The position numbers were made by a program, and so were the translations under genes. Shown one piece after another: positions 63,870 to 64,000 of a stretch of 64,000 nucleotides of DNA. This stretch comes from Anseranas semipalmata (Eukaryota > Chordata > Aves > Anseriformes > Anseranatidae). The DNA lies in the NCBI GenBank assembly GCA_013399115.1, contig VXAA01000923.1, positions 1,060,084 to 1,124,083 on the forward strand, read 5' to 3'. The notes under the pieces were generated by a model. The model was given only the letters and a program-made list of their open reading frames with translations, ran no database searches and had not been told where the DNA came from. Numbering within the stretch: the stretch's first letter is position 1; each line of letters opens with the position of its first letter.

Positions 63870-64000
63870 GGCTGTCAGGCTGACCGCCGGGCCCCCGCTG
63901 AAGGGCGAGCGGCGCAGCCGCCCGCAACCGGGCCCTCCCGCGGGCAGCGGGGCAGCGGCCGCCCCGCCTCCTTCCGGCCGCCGGGCGCCTCAGGGCCCGG
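63870..64000 (+). promoter_or_regulatory. Start of a CpG island at the window edge, probably GXYLT1 promoter
   Basis: From about 63870 the sequence becomes very GC- and CpG-rich, after AT-rich DNA and a CR1 copy. It contains a GC box-like CCCCGCCTC at 63962-63970 and an ETS-type CTTCCGG at 63971-63977. In human, GXYLT1 is the next gene downstream of YAF2 in the same orientation, so this island is most simply the GXYLT1 5' end. No coding sequence of it is visible in the window. Confidence 0.5.

Noticed and set aside
63527..63883. 118-codon plus-strand frame before the right CpG island, and its minus-strand shadows
   Set aside because: Three minus-strand phases are also open. No domain, and it does not resemble the GXYLT1 N-terminus.
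1..64000. CRISPR arrays, operons, bacterial-type promoters or plasmid features
   Set aside because: None seen. The spliced gene, CR1 elements and CpG islands show vertebrate nuclear DNA.
1..64000. tRNA, rRNA or snoRNA genes
   Set aside because: No cloverleaf box A/box B pair, rRNA segment or paired C/D or H/ACA boxes was recognised by eye; a dedicated scan was not possible.

Overview
The window is vertebrate nuclear DNA, almost certainly from a bird. Two CR1 LINE fragments are present, and the one at 62590-63228 ends in the octamer repeats typical of avian CR1. There is also a GC-rich solo LTR of a kind I know from avian ERVL-like elements, and the only recognisable gene encodes a protein nearly identical to vertebrate YAF2. 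Coding density is very low: about 0.5 kb of confident coding sequence in 64 kb.

Layout: (1) 1 to about 21.9 kb has no gene I can prove. It holds simple repeats, a CR1 3' end, a probable ancient L2-like remnant, a GA-rich tract and a solo LTR at 19851-20920. (2) About 22.0-23.1 kb is a CpG island interrupted by a 517-base assembly gap (22227-22743). It should contain the YAF2 promoter and the tiny first coding exon, and by human synteny also the 5' end of PPHLN1 on the minus strand. (3) YAF2 runs on the plus strand: exon 2 at 22781-22906, a 22.8 kb intron, exon 3 at 45741-45893, a 2.7 kb intron, and the terminal coding exon at 48603-48840. The 3' UTR has plausible poly(A) signals at 49387 and 50015. 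(4) About 50-62.6 kb is AT-rich DNA without a recognisable gene. (5) A CR1 copy occupies 62590-63228, and a second CpG-rich segment begins near 63.87 kb and runs off the right edge. By human gene order (GXYLT1 next to YAF2, same orientation) this is probably the promoter of GXYLT1.

YAF2 is an accessory subunit of variant PRC1 Polycomb complexes (RYBP/YAF2 family). The visible exons encode the RanBP2-type zinc finger, a lysine-rich linker and the C-terminal RING1-binding segment. With a 26-nt coding part of exon 1 supplied from the gap, the protein would be exactly 180 aa, the usual vertebrate length.

I found no new multi-gene system. The points most worth checking are an exon 3 splice acceptor preceded by a dinucleotide repeat instead of a pyrimidine tract, an isolated palindromic NRF1-like site inside a Z-DNA-type stretch in intron 2, a strand bias of long homopolymers, candidate conserved non-coding elements and cryptic exons upstream, and several unexplained long ORFs.
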